Below, piece after piece: positions 14,701 through 28,143 of a stretch of DNA of 64,000 nucleotides. The notes under the pieces were generated by a model. That model was not told the DNA's origin and searched no databases. It saw only the letters and a program-made list of their open reading frames with translations. The first letter of the stretch is position 1. Every line of letters begins with the position of its first letter. The translations under genes and the position numbers were made by a program. This stretch comes from Claviceps africana (lineage: Eukaryota > Ascomycota > Sordariomycetes > Hypocreales > Clavicipitaceae): NCBI GenBank assembly GCA_018360145.1, contig SRPY01000048.1, positions 26,743-90,742 of the forward strand, given 5' to 3'.

Positions 14701-15091
14701 ATTTAAACCTTAATTTAGCTATTTATATTTATAGAGGTTAATATAAGTAAAGTAGTAAAGCTATTAAACTAACTTAAATATATAATATAGGCTTTTATTT
14801 AATAATTATTAATAATTAAATAATATTTTAATTAAATAAAGTAAATGTTTATATAGTTAATATATTACTTTTACTTTATATTTATAATAGCTAAGTAATT
14901 AGCTTTAAAAGTGTACTTAATAATAATATAGTAGCTATAATATAAAGTTATAGTATAGTATATAATAATATAGTTAAATTTAAAGTATTAATAATATTAA
15001 TATAAATAAAGAGCTTTATTATATAGTTTAGCTTTAAATATTTTAGCTTTATAAATAATCCCTTTATAGTATAGTTTATTAGCTATATTAA

Positions 15092-15318
15092 TATGATGGA
15101 TTCGAGCTAGTGGCTCGGATCCTTATTAGGGGCTTATTGTAATTTTATTGCATCCTATAAAGCGTAACTATAGAGGCACATTTAAGGCACGCTAGAGGTA
15201 TATAAAATATATAAGCTAGTAAGGAGGCTTCTTTTAAAAGTCTTCTCTCTCTTCTCTATAGTTAATAATAAATCTATTAATATTAAATTATAGAAGCTAT
15301 TTAGGCTAGTTTATAATA
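15092..15318 (+). repeat. gypsy-I 5' LTR
   Basis: This 227-bp repeat begins TATGATGG and ends TTATAATA; the canonical TG...CA ends are RIP-changed. It contains a TATA-like GGTATATAAAATATATAAG stretch and a pyrimidine-rich CTTCTCTCTCTTCTCT segment before the end, consistent with a promoter. It retains more GC (GGATTCGAGC, GGCTCGGATCC) than the 3' copy. Confidence 0.88.
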
Positions 15319-17259
15319 ATTATTAACTATTATAGCAATAATAATATAAATATAATAAACCTTAATAGCAATAACTAAATAGTTTAACTAAGCAATATAT
15401 AGGAATTATAATTCCTTTAAAATAAAATAGTATAGTAAAAGATATAGCTTACTAAGCTTTACTACTAAATATTAATAATAAAAGTAGCTAGCCTTAATAT
15501 AACCTTAGTAACTACTATAGTAGTAATAGCTACGCTTTATTATAAAAAATCTAAGTATAAACTATTACCTATAAAAACGCTATATAATAATAATAAAGCT
15601 ACTTACTAAGCCTAATAAAGCTTTATAGCTTATAAATTAAAGGTAAACTCTAACTTTATTAAAAGTAATTATAATAAGTGGTTTTTTATTTATTAAAACC
15701 TAAGGTCTAAGGTTTAAACCTATATAGCACCTTTCTTTAAATTAGGATATATATTTATATATATATTAAGCTACTTCTTAGTATACCTTAATAGAATATA
15801 TATAGACCTTTATAAAGAAAAGCACGCTATTTTTAAGCTTAATTAGCTTAAGTAGTATATAAATAAATAATTTATAGACTTTTATATTTATTTTAAATAG
15901 AAGCTAATATTAGTAAAAGATATTAATTAAGTAAATACTATAAAACTTATAAAGCTTTATATAGCTTTAAATAAATATATATATAATTACTATATTAGCT
16001 ATAATATACTTTATAATAACTACTATAAGGCTATAAAGCGCTATTAAAGTATTACTTTAAATATTAACTCTTACTATTTAAAGAAATATATTAAAGCTTA
16101 TTAATTAAGTTATAAGTCTTATAATATAGAGGGCAATATAGCTATAACTAAAGTTAATAGTGCTAGCCTTATAATGCCTCTCTATAACTAATATACCTTA
16201 TAATATACTTCCTTTTAAAGTAAAATTAATAATAAAAAAAAATTAACTTATACTATATAGGTTTTTAAAATAATTATTAATAAACACTATAAAAAAGGTT
16301 AATACTTATACTATAGAGTTATAGACTATTACATTAAAGAATATTAGCTTTATTTAATACATTTACCTCTATTACCTATAGATATATATATTTATAAAAT
16401 CTTTAATAAAGAGCCTATTAGTAATAAGTTAAGTGTTAATTTAAAAAAAAGTAGCCCTACTATTTAAGTCTTAGCAGTAAAGATATTAATAGTAAATATA
16501 CCTACTTTAGCTATTAATTTATACATTTAAATACTATATATAAAGTAATAAAAAACTATATAAAGAAACTACCCTTTCTCCTACCTCTCCTTTATAATAA
16601 ATCTTTATTTATTATTATATAGGTAAGTAGTAAATATAATAGCTTTATTACTATAAGTAAAAAGCTAGTATAATAGCTATATCTATAGCGCTTTTATTTA
16701 TTATAACTATAATTACTAATTATAGCTTTAACACTAAATAATTATTTATACTTATCCGCTTTATATATATATATTACTTAACTTATTTGCTTTATAATAA
16801 ATATTAATAGCTAAGTATTTTTTATTATAGCTTATATTATCTCTAAACTATTTTATAACTATATTCTTAGCTCTTTATAGATATCTTAAAATAATATTAC
16901 ACTTTACTTTACTAAGAGGTATTTTAAAGTTAGTAAGTATTTAAAACTAGTTATTTATATAGTAGAAATATATATTATTACAATACTTATTATAGCTATA
17001 TTAAAATTAGTTTATATTAGCTTAGCTAAATATACTATATTATAATAAAAGTTAGTATAACTTTTAGTAATAAGCTTAAAGGAGATTAATAATATTTTAG
17101 TAACTACTTTAAGACCTTTTATTTTACTAATTAATAAAATACTATAGTATTTACTACCTAACTTATATAATTTTAAAGACCTCTTTAATAAAAAATAAGC
17201 GTTCTCTTTACTCCTTTATTAAGGTATTATAAACTACTATATATATTTTTAAAAGAATT

Positions 17260-18110
17260 TAAATAGCTCCCTCTTAAAGATTCTATAGGTGCCTTTATAT
17301 AATATACTAAAGGACTAGCTACTAAAGATTTAGAAATAGATTATAGACTTAATAGATAAAGGCTAGATTTATATATCCTTTTTATTAGCTATAGTACTAA
17401 TGCTTTTAGTATAGAAGATAAATAGTAGTTAGCGTTTTTATATTAATTATTATACCCTTAATAAAGTTATAAATTAAGACTATTACTTACTTTTATTAAT
17501 AAAGGAGACTTTATATTCTTTTATAAAAGCTTAGTAGTTTATTAAGTTAAATATATACACTGCCTTTTATTAGCTATAAGTAGCCTAAGGTAATAAATAT
17601 TTAACTACCTTTTATATATAATTTAGTCTCTTTAAATAGTTAGTATACCTATTTAATTTAGTAAAGGCTTTAGCTATATTTTAATATTATATTAATAATA
17701 TATTAAAAAACGCCTTTAAAGATTATATTACTATATACTTTAATAATATTTTAATTTACTTTAATAGTATATAGAAGGACTATATTAAGTATATATAAAA
17801 GGTTTTTACTTATCTTTAATAGATAGGCCTTTATTTAAATATTAATAAGTATACTTTTAATATAAAGGAGGTAAAGTACTTAAGGTTTATTATTTAAATA
17901 AAATATATAATATACTTAAATCTAAAGAAGGTAATAGCTATTTATAATTAATAGCTGCCTACTAAGGTATAAAGTATTTATAGCTTTTTAGATTTTATAA
18001 ATTTTTATTATAAATTTATCCCTAACTTCTTAGATTTTATTAGCCCTTTTTTTATATTAATATAAAAGGGCACGCTATTTATTTAATTAAGTAAGTGTAA
18101 ATAATTATTT
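17260..18110 (+). pseudogene. gypsy-I reverse transcriptase remnant
   Basis: Conceptual translation with stops ignored gives the Ty3/gypsy reverse transcriptase order: a LNKVIN-DYYLLLLIKETL block like LNKVTIKDRYPLPLI, then a FNLVKALAIF block like FGLCNAPATF, then the active-site box at 17,736-17,768 reading YFNNILIYFNS (ancestrally Y-DDILIYS). A GLYLNINKYTFNIKEVKYL segment like the family's KCEF-VKEVxFLG follows. The two catalytic Asp codons have become Asn, the G-to-A change expected from RIP. It encodes no functional protein. Confidence 0.85.
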
Positions 18111-21100
18111 TATTAACTAAAGGCTGCCTTTATTTTATACCTTATTTTTACTTAGTAAAATCTTAACTATAAAACTATAGTAAAAGCTAATTTATTTAAA
18201 GAGGCACTTAGTAGCTACCTCTTTTAATATAATAAATTAAGTATACTACACTTAATTATATATTACTTAGTATACTTATTAATGCTTTAAAGGAACTATA
18301 TAATTTATAATAAAGAGCTTTTTAATATTATCTCTTACTTTAAGGTATAGTTTATAAAACTCTATAGTATTTTATATCTTTTTATAATTTTTACTAATTA
18401 TAAAAATCTTAAATACTTTACTAGCTTATATAAAATATTTAAGAGATAGGTATACTAAGTAAAGACACTCTCTCTTTTTAATTTTTAATTATATTATTAA
18501 CTAAGTACCTTTATAGTATAACTTAATACACTTTTCTATTATAAATAAAATAAGTAAAGTTTAGCTATAAAATACTAAATACTATTCCCTTTAGTATTAA
18601 TTATATACTTTAAAATACTAAATAAATCCTTAGTAGTTAGTAATTATAATTTATGTAGCTTAATAATTACTTTACTTATATTTATATTATATATATTTAT
18701 ATTATTTATAGATCTATATTTTAAAAACCTTTAGTTTTAAAGTATTATAATAAATAAGTTATATTTTATTAAATAAAAGTTAGTTTAAAAAAGAGTATAA
18801 TATTTTTTATTTAAAGCTAATACTTAATAATAAATAAAAGACTATACTATTAATATATATAGTATATTATTATTTTATAGCTATATTTAAGTACTTTAAT
18901 TTAAATTATTTACTACTATACTTATTTAATATATATATAACTTACCTATATTAAGTTACTTTAGTAAAAATATTATATTTTAAGTATTAATATATAAGTA
19001 TTATTAAAAAGGGATATTAAAAGATATAGTATACTTTATATAGAATTATTACTATTATAGTAAATAAAAGAGTTAATAACTTTAATAAAGCTTACTATAG
19101 CCTATTTTTATATTAAATTATTACTAATTATAGGTTTTAGTAAACTTTATAACTAACTTATTAATAGTAAATAAAAAATCTTTTAAATACTTTATAGTTA
19201 TTATAAACTATTTTTTTAAATATATTTAGCTTAAAGTAATAATTAATATAGCTATTAAAGTATATATAAAGCGCTTCCTTTAAAATTAATAGTGGTTCTA
19301 TAGGTTTCTATAAAGTATTATATTTAATTATAGCTTTAATTAAGTTAAGGGATTTTAAATAGCGCTTTACTTATTAATAAAAACTAAATAGTTACTATTT
19401 ATATTATACTACCTATAAATAAATAGTAATATAGAATATACTAACTAAAAAGTGTAAGCTATACTATATATTATTATTACCTTCTTTTAAAATAATTAGC
19501 TTAAATATCTAGCTACTTATTAGCTTATATTAAATAATTAAATATTTAGTATTATTAAAATAAGCGCTTACTATAGGCTTTATAGCTATAATATTAAGCT
19601 TTTTTAATATAATTTACTTTTTATTAAAAGTTAAGTATTACTTAAAGAGTATATAGTACACTTTCTTAATTAAATTTATATAGGTACTTAATTAATATAA
19701 ATTACTATTAACTTTATATAATAGTAATAATAAAATATAATAAATTATAAGCATTATTTAGCTAAGTACTTTATAGTTAAGAATTAAGTCTAACTTAACC
19801 TTTACTATATTAAAACTAACTATTTATATTATAAGTTAAATTAAGTTATAGTAAAATATATTATTTTAAATATATTTATACTACTTATTATATACTTAAA
19901 TATCTTAAGTAATATTTACTTAGTTTTCTATATAAACTTTATTAAATATATAGTAATAAATTTATTACTCTTTTAAATATATAAAGATTTTTAATTAAAC
20001 CTATACTTAATTAATAATAATTTTAAGTAAGTATATTTTAAATATAAAGTAAAGGAGATTTTATATATTTAAAATATATATAGCTATAGTAAGAATTATA
20101 ATATATTTATTAAATAAATAAAATATATTTATTTTATATAAAAGCTATTAAAAAGTATATATAATATATTTACACTATATAACTTTAAGTTATAATAAAG
20201 AGATATATATTATAATAATAGTTTTATTTTATTAAAATAAAAATTAATTTAAGGTTATTTATAACCCTTAATTTATTCTTTTAAAATAATATTTAATTCT
20301 TTATTTACCTCTTTTTAAAACCCTTTTTAACTACTTACTATTTATTAAAATCCTTTAAGTTATAATATTTATAATAGCCTTTATTAAGCTTTTAAAGGAT
20401 AAGGGTTTATAATTATATAATATAGTTATTAATAATTTAATATAATAATATTAATTTATAGTTTATATAGTATACTTAATATATACTTATTATTACTTAA
20501 AAAGGGGAGAGAGGGAATTATAATTAATAATTAAAAGGAGTTTTTAAGCTATATTAAAAGTATAAGCTAAGGGTCTTTTTAATTAGAGTAGTATATTTAT
20601 ATACTACCTTAATAATATTAATACCTTTTTTAGCTACCTTTTTAGTAGCTTTTAAAAGGTTTAGAAATTATTAATTAAGGTTAGTAAACTTAAGGTATAA
20701 AATAATATAGGCGCTCTTTTTATTTAATATATTCTTTATAAAAATATATAGCGTTTAAATAGTATAATTAATTTAAATCTCTATAACTATATTTTAAATA
20801 GTATAGTAAAAGGCGGTATTTTTTATAAATAAATACTTTTTTTAAAAGCACTTATATTATTATTTTTTATAAAATAAATAGGCTTTACCTTACCTTTATA
20901 AATAGTTAAATAGTTTATTTCTTACTATATATTTATAGTAAAATATATAATATTTAATCTTTTACTCTTTAAGTATAAAAGATTTATTATTTAAATTACC
21001 TTTTACTTTATAGTAATTAATTAATTATAAACTATATAAAATAGGTAAAGGGAGAGGGGGTAAAGTAGTAATAGTAAATATATTATTAATATTAAATAAA

Positions 21101-21652
21101 TTAATATTAAGAATTTATAATAATTATATTTATATTAATATAATAATATAACTAAAGTGTAAAGAAAAATAATAATATAAGTATAGAGGTAATATATAAA
21201 ATATAAAATAATAAATAAAAGGCTTTTTTTAAAACTTAAAGTAAAATATTTATTAAATAAAATAAATAATAAAAGGATAGTAAGTAAATAATAAAGAGAA
21301 TTTTAAAAAGGTTAAAAAATATAAAAGAAAAAAAAAGAAAGGTAAATAAGTAATAATATAAAAGGGGCTTTTATATTTATTTTATTAATTTAAGTAATTA
21401 TAATAGGCTAGCACTTAGCTTACTCTTTATTTATTTTAGTTAGTTTATTATTATAATTATAAAACTAATTTATAGTACTATAGCACTATTAAGCTTACTT
21501 TTAAATAATTATATACTAGTATTATAAATAATATAAATTACCTATATAAATATAGGCTAAGGATAGGTAAGGCTATAATATACTTACTTTACTATAAATA
21601 AATATTTTTTTATACTTAATAAGTAGCTAATAAAATGTATAAAAGGGACCTA

Positions 21653-21879
21653 TATAATAGATTTAAGCTAATAGCTTAGATCTTTATTAAAGGCTTATTA
21701 CAATCTTATTATATTTTATAAAGTATAATTATAGAGGTACTCTTAAGGCACGTTAAAGGTATATAAGATATATAAGCTAGTAAGGAGGCTCCTTTTAGGA
21801 GTCTCCTCTCTCTCCTCTATAGTTAATAATAAATCCATTAACGCTAGATTGCAGAAGCTATCTAGGCCAGTCTATAATA
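21653..21879 (+). repeat. gypsy-I 3' LTR
   Basis: A 227-bp direct copy of 15,092-15,318. It starts TATAATAG and ends TCTATAATA, followed at once by the ATTAA target duplication. The two LTRs differ almost only by C/T and G/A, as RIP would produce. This copy keeps CTCCTTTTAGGAGTCTCC and the end AACGCTAGATTGCAGAAGC that also appear in the solo LTR at 27,853. Confidence 0.88.
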
Positions 21880-22879
21880 ATTAATATTTTTAATTTTAAA
21901 AATAAAGAGGGCTTATATTATAGTATTATAGGGTTTTTATATTATAACTTTAGTAATATTATTATTATTAATAAAGGTAAAGTAGTAAAGGATATTTTCT
22001 TTAATAACTTAATATATATAATAAATAAAGAATTCTTTAATAATAATATTAAATACTTATTAATTTAGTATTATATTTAAGTTAAAGGTAGTTTAAACTT
22101 ATTTTATATTTTTAATATAAAGTTAAGCTATATTTTTAAAAGTAATTACTATATTATTACTATAAAGGCACTTTATAGCTATTATAATATCTTTATTTAT
22201 AGCTTTATTAATAATATAAATAATATCTTTTAAGCTATATTATTTAACTACTTTATTAATTAAATTACTTTTAATAATAGTCTTTTTATAAATATAAAGC
22301 AATATTACTATAAAAGTAATTAAGTAAATAAGCTTATTAATTATTAAAGTAATACTACTAGCTATAATTTTAGCCTATATTATAGTTAATATAAATTTAA
22401 GCTAAATAGCCTTTTTAATTACTTTTTTAACTATTACTTTAAATTTAATAGTTATAATTAGTTTTTAAAGGTTAATAAATTATTTACACTAAGTTTATAT
22501 TATTTTTATATTAATAATATATAGAATAACCTTTTAAACTCTTTTTAATAAAAAGGTTAGTATAAACTTAGTAATTTTATTATATTTTTATTATAAATAA
22601 ACTAGTATTTAGTCTTAAGCTATATTAGCTATAGTGTTAACTTAATCTCTTACTATAAACTTATTATAGTAAATAAAGGAATTATAATAACTTTATAAAA
22701 GGCTATAGTTTTTTATATTAATATTTATTATTATTATACTACTTACTATATTTATACTTTAAGCTTAATATACTATTATAAAAAGGGGTAAATAAATATA
22801 GCAAAACTTTTTATTTGCTTTTTAAATTAATTTAAGTTAATTTTATAGCATTATTACAGTGTAGGCGAAATTGTAAAAG

Positions 22880-25774
22880 TTTTTTTTTTATAAGTTTACT
22901 ATTAAAAACTATAAATTTAATACTCTTTTAAAGATTTTTAAAGCTTTATTAGTCTTTATAGTAAAGCATTACTTTTTTTATTTATTAAAAAAAAGTAGAT
23001 TTTAATATTTATAAATATTAATTTACTTAATTTATGAGCTTTATAGAAACGCTAAATATTATTAATTTAATTAGTAAATTATTAAATAAAGTATTAAAAG
23101 CCTTTAAAAATCCTTTATAGCTTTAAAAATTTAAGCTATAAAATTAAAAATATAAAGTACTTTATTATATTTTAATACTTTAAAAATACTACTTTTTTAA
23201 AAGGTTAAAAGCTTTTATAAAGTTATATTATTAAATTATAGTAGCTTAAAGGCCTTTAAAAGAACTATGTTTTATAAATATAAAAATAATAGCTTAGTTT
23301 AAATTACTTAAGTTATTAATAAATCCCTTAAAATTATTTAAAAAATTAAGTATTTTTAAAGCTTTAAATTAAATAATTAAAGCTTATTTTTATTAATTAT
23401 AATATTTTTAGTTTTTTTAAGTTTATAGCTTTTAAAAAACTATAAACCCTTTTATTAAATTCTTTAATAATAATGTTATTATAAAAATTTAATATATTAA
23501 AAGCCTTATTTTAGCTTATACTTTTATTAAAAATTAAGTCTTTTAATAATATATTTATTAATATAAGCTTATTTTTTAAGTTATTAACTATAGTTATAGC
23601 TAAATCTTTTAATTTTTATAAATTATTGAAAATATTATTATTTTAAGTAATAATTCATTAATTTATAAAATTAACTTAAGCTTACTTTTAGCTTTTAGCT
23701 TAAAGCTTTAAATTTATAAAGTTTATAGCTATTAAATTATAAATAAAAAGCTTTATAAATTAAAGATTTATAAATTTTATTTATAAAAACTTTTATTTAT
23801 AAGTTTTAGCCTTTAAAAATAAAAATATTTCTAAGGCTTTTATAAAAAAAAGCTTTTATATAATTTTTTTTATAAATAAAAATGCCTTTATTTTCTTTTT
23901 TATAAAATTTTTTTTATATTTTATAAAAAAAGAAATACTTTTATATTTTATAGATTTTATTTTTATAAAAGTAAAATTTCTTTTATATTATAATTCTTTT
24001 TATTTTATAAAAAAAAGACTTTTTTAATAAATTTATTTTATTCTTATAAAAGAAGTAATAGCTTTTAAATCTTTTTTAAGTTTTTTATTTAATATAGAAA
24101 ATATAAATAATTTTTAGTAAATTTTATAGCTCTTTTATAAAATTTAATAAATTTTAAAGTATTAGAAAAGTTACTTTAAGCTTATAATTTATTAAAAATA
24201 AAGAGTTTATAAAGGCTTTTACCTTTTAAAATATTAAAGTAATAAGCTTAATAAGTTAAGAGTTAAAAGGTTTTTATAGTATTATTTTAAGCTATTATAA
24301 GCTTTATTTTTATATTAAAAGCTTTATATATATTTTTTAATATTTAAAATATATTAAATTATAGCTTATAAAATATAAATAAATTATTTTAACTTTTATT
24401 AATTTATTTAATATTATAAATAATAGATTCTAAATTAATAGTTTATATAATTATAAATAACTATCAAGAAAAATATATTTTCCTTTATATATTTATTAAC
24501 TTTATTTATAAATTAATATAATTAATAAAGGTTTATAAATTACTTTTTATTTCTTATAAAATTTATTTATATTAAAAAAAAAATTTATAGCTATATAAAT
24601 TATTTATTAATATATATACCTTTTTATTAATTTAATAAAATTTTATATATTAAAACTTAAAAAATTTAAAAGTTAGCTAATAAATATAGAAAAATTCCCT
24701 TTACTTTAATAATAATAAAGCTTTTTATAATTTCTTTTTAAACTCTTTAACTATTATATAAATTAATTTTAAAAACCTTTAATTTTCTCCTTTAAAGTAA
24801 TTTATAAATTATATAATTTAAAGCTTTATAATTATTTAATAGCTTAGCTTAAATTTTTAATTAAAATTTAATTAATATATATTATTATTATAAAAATTAA
24901 TTATTAAAGCTAATAGTTTATTAGCTTTTTAATTATATATATATATTTATTACTAAAGGGTATAATTAAAGGTAAAAAAGCTAGAAAAGTAAAGTATTTA
25001 TAGCTATAAGCTTTTAGCTAAAATATTTATTTTTACGCTTACTATATATATATATATATACTTATACTATATATATTACTGCTAGCTTTTAACTTAAAAA
25101 GCCCTATAAAGGTCTCTATAAAGGTTAGAGCTAAGGTCACTATAAGGCTTGTTAAGAGTCCTTATAGTTAGTAAGGTCCCTTAAAAATAGCTGTTATTTT
25201 TAATAATTATTTATTAATTTATAAATGTAGGTTATAAAATATATATTATAGTGCTTAATACTTAAAATAATTATTATACCTTTTATGAAAATAAAGTTTA
25301 ATATATTTATAAGGAACCTTTAATATAAATATTTATATTAAACAATAATCTAGAAGGCTAACTTAATGTATAATCTTATATACTAAGAACATAAGCAAGC
25401 CTTATATTAATAATAATATACTATAGCTAAATAGAGAGTAAATAAACCTATTCTTTTACACTACTGTTTTTAGGAAATTAATTGTAGAAAGAACTATATC
25501 TGTCCTTTCTAACACGCCTTTTCCATATCTATTACATACACCCAGAGCTCTTTTTAAATATCCCGTTACGTTTCAAATTTCTGCACTAGTACTGGTATCA
25601 CGCTGCAGCTTAGTAAGATCAACAGCTTAGCGTGCTGGCTTGCTTGCTGATTATTACATCTTCATGGATTTGTCGCTCTTAATCAGTCCCTACAAGAGTT
25701 CCATACTTGAATTCAAGAAGTAAAAACCCTAACCACCAATCAACAAAAAATCGACTTTTAGGTAGTCGTGTCCT
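22880..25774. other. Extreme A+T desert, then transition to the gene island
   Basis: From 22,880 to about 25,090 the sequence is almost entirely A and T in long runs (AAAGCTTTTATAA-like words) with no readable transposon motif. A TA dinucleotide run lies near 25,043-25,058. Between 25,090 and 25,200 GC rises slightly and a short hairpin CTATAAGG/CCTTATAG is seen near 25,140-25,167. From about 25,500 composition becomes that of the genic island. The 3' flank of NAP1 occupies the end. No gene found. Confidence 0.6.
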
Positions 25775-27253
25775 TCAACTTTGCTTGCATTCAGCGGCCT
25801 CCTGCTTGGGTTTGCCAGACTCGTCCTGAGAGAAATTTGGTCAGCCATTGCACAATTGACGAATATTTGTGACTTTTCTCACCTCCTCATCGGACTCTTC
25901 CTCCTCGTCATGATCCTCACTCATGTCATCTTCGTCCTCATCGTCATCGTCGAAATCTTCACCATCTAAACCGTCCTCATCAGATTCTTCCTCAAACGCC
26001 AGGGCTTCGCCGGTGAACCAGTCAATTGCGCGAGGGATGAGCTTCTCCTTGATATCTTCGCCGAGTTGGTAATCAAGTTCCAGGCGATCTTCAATATCGC
26101 CCACCGCGTCTTCGTCATCCGCGTCGTCGTCGCTTGGAGCTTGTGGTGGTGAGAAGAAGTTGAAGAATGACTCGGTCGGAACAGTCTTCTTCACGATACG
26201 GGTCTGATTGGTATCTGACTCGTTATTAGTATAATATTGCGGTTGCAAACTGAAAGTAGTGGAGAATTGAGCCGATTGAAGACCTACTTTTGTTTCTCTG
26301 CTTCTTGGCTTCAATGCGCACCGTTAGATCTTTACCGGGATACCATTCAATCTTGTCGCCCTCTGCATGATCATAGATGAAGTCACCGCCATAACCACTC
26401 TCATTTTGGTAGAAATATGTTTTGGTGATGATCTTGTTGCTGAAATAATCATTTTCAGCAAAATCAAAGATGAGACGAAATCCAGGCTTGTCAAGATATT
26501 CCATGCGAACATCTGTCAAGTGCTTCAAAGCAGCCTCGTCACGATCCGTGATCATTTCAGCGAGTGTGGTCTGGTTCTTCATGGCAGAGAGCCAAAACTC
26601 CGGAATGCCAGCCACGTCTTCGGCTGTTTCATTCTCCTGTTGCGCGGTAGCATCGGCGTTGCCTTCAACCTGAAGCTGTCCTTCTCCATTCTCGCCAGCT
26701 TTCACTTCGTCCTCGCTAGGCTCTGCCTTTCCATTGACGATAGCAGCACGCTTCTCGTACAGCGGTGTGAACTTGGCAAAATATTTTTTTTCGAGCTCCA
26801 GCACCTCCTTCTGAAACTCGTCCTCAATTTTCGAGTGTTCTTGCTGCACTGCCCGAAGCCCAGCCACTCGGCGGCGTACAGAAGGGGGAAGAGATTCGAT
26901 GTAACCAGAAGAACGACCAATGAGTGAGCCTAAACGGCCTTGAATCATCTGCACCAACTTGGGGTTTTGGGCAAAGATGGCGGCAGCGGCAGCGCGGTCC
27001 ATATCCTCTAGGGCAACGTCAGATATCCCAGGACACGGTGAAATTACCATTCAATGGGATTCTTACCTTCTTTGATGCTGGCTACGCCAGGCTGTTGAGC
27101 ATGAGAAGATATTGGCGCATTGGTAGCGGGTGTGTTTTGCGGCGTGCTGGGGGTGGGGTAATTAGCACTACAAGAGACATCGCAACGTTGGGGAGTAGAT
27201 TTCACGTACGGAGCCGTTAGGTCGGGTCGCTTATTTCGAATCGGTTCAGCCAT
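25775..27253 (-). CDS. NAP1: Nucleosome assembly protein NAP1
   Basis: NAP1 is a histone chaperone that carries H2A-H2B between cytoplasm and nucleus and helps assemble nucleosomes. Five exons (27,210-27,253; 27,067-27,146; 26,288-27,007; 25,883-26,214; 25,775-25,825) give 408 aa, close to yeast Nap1 (about 417). All introns are GT-AG, with branch points such as TGCTAAT and TACTAAT. The NAP domain runs from about residue 45 to 345 (LRAVQQEHSKIEDEF, KKYFAKFTPLYEKR, IPEFWLSAMKN, the RLIFDFAENDYFSN block, then KKTVPTESFFNFF). An Asp/Glu tail follows at about 354-391. The last exon, which is easily missed, supplies GKPKQEAAECKQS; CKQS is a CaaX-like end, as in animal NAP1 proteins. The start is the ATG of MAEPIRNKRPDL, and splicing of intron 1 restores the conserved TPQNTPATNA segment. 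Intact, with normal composition. Confidence 0.96.
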
Positions 27254-27852
27254 TTTACTGGCTTCTTCAATACACGAAAGTGATAACAAACAGTGGTTAC
27301 CTTGATGGAATAGAAAGTTGTGGAAGGGGTTGAGGAGGATTGGGGATGGGAAGGTTGAGACAAGAGTCCGCTCTTTTTTGGCGGCTGGCTAAATTTCGGT
27401 GGGGTGAGAGGGAAGAAAAAATGGCAGAGCGCAAGCATTGGCTTGTTGGGCTTCTAGCCTAGGTAAGAGTGAAGAACCTAAACGTGAGACATGTTATATA
27501 CTAAGCTTACTAAGTATATTCCAAACCTTCTTTAAAAATAAAGTTATGTCGCAAAACCAATTAGAAGCCTTTCTTATATATGTAGTTCATTAAAATCTTT
27601 TATAAAATAAATAAAAGCAACGAACTTTTTTTAACATTTAATTTAGGTATATTAAGCCTTAGGACAATTAAAAAGTTTAAAGATAAAGAGATAAAGAGAG
27701 TTAAATTATTATAAGTAGAAGCTATTTTATATTATAAATATAAACTTAAATAATAAAGTTATAATATACTAACTTTTATTTACATTCTATTAAACTTTTG
27801 TTTTATTTCATTATTTAGTTTATGTAATTTATGTAATTTATTACATTATATT
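27254..27852. other. NAP1 upstream region, then A+T-rich insert
   Basis: The first 200 bp (to about 27,470) are GC-balanced and hold the NAP1 5' untranslated region and promoter, with pyrimidine-rich stretches on the coding strand. From 27,480 the sequence becomes A+T rich. A short tandem TTTATGTAA-type repeat lies at about 27,818-27,846, next to the solo LTR. No gene seen. Confidence 0.55.
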
Positions 27853-28143
27853 TGTTATAGACTAGCCTAGAGGCGTGCTGCTTTCTAGCGTTAATAAAGT
27901 TTATATTAATCTTACCCCCCCTTAAAAGGGAGTGAAAAGTAAAGAGAAACTATTTTAGTTTATATAGGTATTTACTTAAGTAAAAGCTTAGGGTTTTATT
28001 TAGCTTTATTAAGTCTTCTTTATAGAATTATAATAGTTTTACTAAGTTATTTTTATAGAACTATAATAGTTCTATTATAGCTCTATAACGCTTCCCTTAC
28101 CGTTACCACTATATATCTAAGCTGGCAGCTCAGATCTATTACA
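27853..28143 (-). mobile_element. Solo LTR of a gypsy-I-related element
   Basis: A 291-bp sequence, TG...CA on the minus strand (TGTAATAGATCTGAGC ... GTCTATAACA), flanked by a perfect 5-bp duplication ATATT (27,848-27,852 and 28,144-28,148). Its two ends resemble those of the gypsy-I LTR: the GATCTGAGC-type start, and an AACGCTAGA...GCAG...CTAGGC end. The middle differs and is longer. There is no internal region, so the element was lost by LTR-LTR recombination. It lies between NAP1 and the methyltransferase gene. Confidence 0.87.

Larger units (their letters stand above)
15092..21879 (+). mobile_element. Ty3/gypsy retrotransposon, complete but RIP-dead (gypsy-I)
   Basis: A 6,788-bp element with two 227-bp LTRs in direct orientation. 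It is bounded by the 5-bp target duplication ATTAA (15,087-15,091 and 21,880-21,884). The undisturbed target sequence can be read in the related LINE at 43,906-43,910 on the other strand, which confirms both ends. A polypurine stretch (AAAAGGGA, 21,641-21,648) precedes the 3' LTR as expected. The reverse transcriptase core is readable through the mutations at about 17,260-18,110. Gag should lie between 15.4 and 17 kb and integrase after 18.3 kb, but I could not read their motifs. No frame is open. Confidence 0.9.
11753..22879 (-). mobile_element. Tad-like LINE, RIP-mutated, split by gypsy-I
   Basis: The reverse complement of 21,880-22,879 and then 11,753-15,091 aligns base for base, allowing RIP transitions, with the plus-strand LINE at 42,908-46,242 and onward at 54,864-55,867. 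The 5' end is the same in both (CTTTTRCRATTTCGCC), so both are full length at that end. The order is 5' leader, ORF1 with Cys/His-type knuckles, endonuclease region and reverse transcriptase. The reverse transcriptase box equivalent to PQGSxxSPILFLFY lies near 12,530-12,610. The copy stops matching at about 11,753, well before the family's 3' end and its TAAA tail, so its 3' part of about 2.5 kb is missing or displaced. Every reading frame is destroyed by stops. The gypsy-I element sits inside it between 15,092 and 21,879. Confidence 0.8.

Noticed and set aside
11675..22879. Terminal inverted repeat CTTTTACAATT at both ends of the interrupted minus-strand repeat, as for a DNA transposon
   Set aside because: The repeat reads as a LINE (ORF1 and reverse transcriptase motifs), and no target duplication fits these ends; the 11-bp match is probably chance.
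25040..25070. TA dinucleotide run as a possible origin or telomere-related sequence
   Set aside because: Short and imperfect; common in A+T deserts, and no TTAGGG repeats are present anywhere in the window.
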